Origin: an uncultured Dehalococcoidia bacterium | GTDB taxonomy: Bacteria > Chloroflexota > Dehalococcoidia > Lucifugimonadales > Lucifugimonadaceae | Direction of reading: 5' to 3' | Assembly (NCBI GenBank): GCA_958295935.1 | Contig: OY282385.1 | Span: 806,001 to 870,000 of the forward strand | Length of the DNA stretch: 64,000 bases | Shown here: positions 61,795 to 64,000 of the stretch, one piece after another | Position numbering within the stretch: position 1 is the stretch's first letter | How the letters are laid out: each line of letters begins with the position of its first letter | Translations under genes and position numbers: made by a program | The notes under the pieces: model-generated | What the model was told of the DNA's origin: nothing | What the model saw: the letters and a program-made list of their open reading frames with translations, nothing else | The model's database searches: none

Positions 61795-62976
61795 ATGAGG
61801 AAGTCGGATCGAATCATAAATGTCTTGGTGGCTGCGTCGATCACATTTTTGCTGCTCATGGCGGGTTGCAATCTGATATACAATCCGCCGAGCTTCGAAG
61901 TATATTTCCCGCCCGAGATACTTCATCGTCCGCCTCAATGGTCTCCAACTGGCGACTTGGTATTCACTCATGAAAACAAAATATACATTGCAGAATCCGA
62001 TGGATCGAGTTTTCAACTCATCCATGGCAGCGATGATAAAAACTCCAACTCGCCGAGTATATCGAACAATGATAAATACGTCGACTCGCCGAGCATATCG
62101 CCTGACGGCTCTCAAATAGCATATGTTGATTACTCCTACCGGGGAGGAGGATCTGATATCTCTCGATCCATGCTTGACGGCTCTCGCCGCCGCAGACTCA
62201 CCGATGGTACAGCGTATCACGGGCCTATGAAAAAACCTATATGGTCGCCCGACGGAGGCAGAATCGCATTTGGTTCTGGACGCAGCCTGCTCACAGTGGC
62301 CTCAGATGGCTCCGATTCTCGCCTCATTTTTAGGGGTTTTTGGGATTCGTCAGATTTTGTCGAACTCTCTGACCGGTCATTTGCGTGGTCCCCTGACGGA
62401 CATCGCATAGCGTTTATTGTAAAGGAAGTAGAAAAACATCATGCTCGAAGAGTACTGTATAACGCCGCCTATGATGGCTCAGATCAGATAAGGTTTGGGC
62501 ACACCGCGGAGATATTAACCTCGCCGGCATGGTCGCCCGACGGCCGCAGCATAGCTTTCGTACAGAAAGATGACGAGGGGGTAGGAGGTATTTATATAAT
62601 GAACCCGGACGGCTCAAATCTACAAAGAATATTCCGATTCCCTGCGGGATACGACTCCTATGCTCGGACTGATTCTTCTCTTTCCTGGTCTCCGGACGGT
62701 TCCGAGTTGCTCTTAAGTTCTGCGTGGTCCAGGCCGGCAGTCATCAATTTGGGTGAGGCAAAACTGCGCAGACTGCCGGGGCCAGTCGGTTCCGCCTCGT
62801 GGTCTCCGGACGGTTCCAGAATCGCGATTAGTTCCCGCGCCCATGATCACAACGAGGCCACGCCGAAGCTTTTCACCGTGGCCCGGGATGGTTCGGACGG
62901 GAGGATTCTGGTGATGCAGGATAGAGAAGGAAATCTGACCCCCGGACACGGGCGGTCGCGAGGATTGACGCAGTGA
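61795..62976 (+). CDS. PD40/TolB-type beta-propeller lipoprotein, array copy 5
   Basis: Near-twin of copy 4: MRKSDRIINVLVAASITFLL, lipobox MAGC, YNPPSFEVYFPPEI, and blades PQWSPTGD, SISPDGSQ, PIWSPDGGR, FAWSPDGHR, PAWSPDGRS, LSWSPDGSE, ASWSPDGSR. Differences cluster in the third and fifth blades. ATG 61795 matches the start of copy 4 and has GGAG eight bases ahead; ATG 61789 adds two residues. The gene lies between two long direct repeats, so it may be an inserted or duplicated cassette. Confidence 0.78.
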   Translation: MRKSDRIINVLVAASITFLLLMAGCNLIYNPPSFEVYFPPEILHRPPQWSPTGDLVFTHENKIYIAESDGSSFQLIHGSDDKNSNSPSISNNDKYVDSPSISPDGSQIAYVDYSYRGGGSDISRSMLDGSRRRRLTDGTAYHGPMKKPIWSPDGGRIAFGSGRSLLTVASDGSDSRLIFRGFWDSSDFVELSDRSFAWSPDGHRIAFIVKEVEKHHARRVLYNAAYDGSDQIRFGHTAEILTSPAWSPDGRSIAFVQKDDEGVGGIYIMNPDGSNLQRIFRFPAGYDSYARTDSSLSWSPDGSELLLSSAWSRPAVINLGEAKLRRLPGPVGSASWSPDGSRIAISSRAHDHNEATPKLFTVARDGSDGRILVMQDREGNLTPGHGRSRGLTQ

Positions 62977-63053
62977 TGAATTACGATAGGGATGTGCCGC
63001 AGATCGGTGATGAGCCAATCACCGGGTTCAGGCGGTCAACGGCTACGGCGTGA
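62976..63053 (+). pseudogene. Chimeric mini-gene, copy 5 (25 codons)
   Basis: Starts as the other mini-genes (MNYDRDVPQIGDEP) and overlaps the propeller stop, then switches at a shared GAGCC into the end of lipoprotein A' (ITGFRRSTATA). The DCSPHPFD motif is lost. It records a recombination joint. Confidence 0.7.
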
Positions 63054-63235
63054 GCAGGGGCTGCGCGGCTTACCGCGACGACGCGCGGGCTGAGCGGTGA
63101 CGGGGCGAGGGGGGCGAGAGGGGGCGAGAGGGGGAGGTGCAGCTGGCGAGTGAGGGCTGGGACGCGGGCTGCCTTTCGCCTATGGTATTGGCGCAGAGGT
63201 CAGGCAGGTCTGGGCGAGGGGGGCGCTGGGTAGGT
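63012..63235 (+). repeat. Long direct repeat, right copy (overlaps the true rlmB 3' end)
   Basis: Right copy of 61568-61757. It contains an additional GGGGCGAGAG-type stretch (about 63105-63145). Its part from 63180 is the functional end of rlmB. Confidence 0.85.
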
Positions 63236-63998
63236 TGAGAGTGCGTCGCTGTCTGGCGGCTTCGTAGAGGACTATTGCTGCGGCGACTGATGCGTTTAGC
63301 GAGTGCACTTGGCCCAGCAGCGGGATGGAGATGAGGGAGTCGCAGGCTGATCGGACGGTTTGCGACATGCCGCGCTCTTCGGAGCCGGCTACGAGGGCGA
63401 CGGGGGTTGTGTAGTCGGCGCTTGTGTAGTCGGCGCTTGCGTCTGCGTCGAGTCCGACTGTGCGAACGTTCATGGTCTTGAGGTATCGGATGGTCTTGGC
63501 GATATTGCTTACCTGGGCTACCTGGACGTGTTCGAGGGCTCCGGCGGATGCGCGAATGGCCCCGGGGGTGATTCCGACGGCTTTTCGTTGGGGTATCACC
63601 ATGCCATGTGCGCCTGCGGCGTCGACGGTTCGGGCGATTGCGCCGAGGTTGTGTGGGTCCTGTATGCCGTCGAGAATCACTATGAGGGTTTTTTCGCTGC
63701 GGTGGTCGGCGCTTAGTATGATGTCTTCGAGCTGTGCGTAGCGTCTGTCGGGCACGACGGCGACGACGCCCTGGTGCTTCTTGGTGGCGGCGGTGCGGTC
63801 GAGATTTTGGCGAGTGATGGCTTCGACCTGTATGCCGGCCTGGTCTGCGAGGAATACTATTTCTCTCAATTGCGGGCCGAGTTGGGCGTTTGCGTACATG
63901 AGTATGCGCTCGACCTCTCTGCCGGCCCTCAATGCCTCCAAAACGGCGCGTCGGCCCTCGATGGTAGGCTTTCCTCTGGCCCGGCCGTACCTCGACAC
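63180..63998 (-). CDS. rlmB: RlmB/TrmH-family 23S rRNA 2'-O-methyltransferase
   Basis: SpoU-class methyltransferase, 272 residues. N-terminal RNA-binding domain (IEGRRAVLEALRAGREVERI), then motif 1 NLGAIARTVDAAGAHG, motif 2 VALVAGSEERGMS and motif 3 IPLLGQVHSLNASVAAAIVLYEAARQ, which form the SAM-binding trefoil knot. An in-frame 15-bp duplication (63408-63422 and 63423-63437) repeats SADYT in a loop before motif 2. GTG 63998 is at the window edge, so the start could lie further out. The C-terminal 20 residues are unconserved and lie within the direct repeat. Confidence 0.9.
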   Translation of the reverse strand: MSRYGRARGKPTIEGRRAVLEALRAGREVERILMYANAQLGPQLREIVFLADQAGIQVEAITRQNLDRTAATKKHQGVVAVVPDRRYAQLEDIILSADHRSEKTLIVILDGIQDPHNLGAIARTVDAAGAHGMVIPQRKAVGITPGAIRASAGALEHVQVAQVSNIAKTIRYLKTMNVRTVGLDADASADYTSADYTTPVALVAGSEERGMSQTVRSACDSLISIPLLGQVHSLNASVAAAIVLYEAARQRRTLNLPSAPLAQTCLTSAPIP

Positions 63999-64000
63999 TT

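Overview
The window looks like chromosomal DNA of a GC-rich bacterium that often starts genes with GTG or TTG. Gene content suggests an aerobic member of the Chloroflexota (SAR202 or a related Dehalococcoidia-like lineage): an alternative complex III, cytochrome c maturation genes, a FabL-type enoyl-ACP reductase, many SDR enzymes and secreted beta-propeller proteins. This placement is inferred from gene content; no marker-gene comparison was possible. No rRNA, tRNA, CRISPR array, integrase or transposase was found.

Left part (1-31 kb), mostly housekeeping. Positions 2-7811 encode alternative complex III (actA, split actB1/actB2, actF, actC, actD, actE). It is followed by cytochrome c maturation genes (ccmH, ccmF, a CcmI-like protein, a secreted beta-sandwich protein and a TlpA/ResA thioredoxin). 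Two tandem SDR genes lie on the minus strand; one has Phe in place of the catalytic Tyr. A lipid block follows: a pair of MaoC/HadAB-like hot-dog proteins, plsX, fabG and fabL, which would cover most of a type II fatty acid cycle. Then come an Fe-S assembly pair (ygfZ, erpA/iscA), a PduO-type cobalamin adenosyltransferase, a histidine operon (hisH-hisA-hisF-HAD phosphatase-hisIE), yqhQ, rpmE, and rpmA/rplU. A TolB-like lipoprotein and a NYN-domain protein end this part.

Middle (30-50 kb), more accessory: an SMP-30-like propeller gene, a yhaO/yhaN nuclease-ATPase pair flanked by a degraded copy of the propeller gene's 3' end, a lipoprotein with a PTYTP-repeat stalk, an amidohydrolase, an ABC system of two ATPase/permease pairs, a second and divergent NYN protein, a fused double ABC exporter with a decayed copy of its 5' end upstream, a two-domain ABM protein, an SDR and a DHA2-type MFS exporter.

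Right part (49.9-63.2 kb) is the most unusual. It is an array of related secreted proteins on the plus strand: two large modular lipoproteins (A at 50150, A' at 57386) and five full PD40/TolB-type propeller genes plus the 3' remnant of a sixth. Nearly every propeller gene is followed by a tightly coupled 34-38 codon mini-gene ending in a conserved DCSPHPFD...ALY motif. The propeller genes are mosaics of each other and are visibly more AT-rich than their neighbours. Gene A is flanked by 23-bp direct repeats. The last propeller cassette is flanked by about 200-bp direct repeats that include a copy of the 3' end of rlmB. The array appears to evolve by duplication and segment exchange. Its function is unknown; a variable cell-surface or substrate-capture repertoire is my inference.
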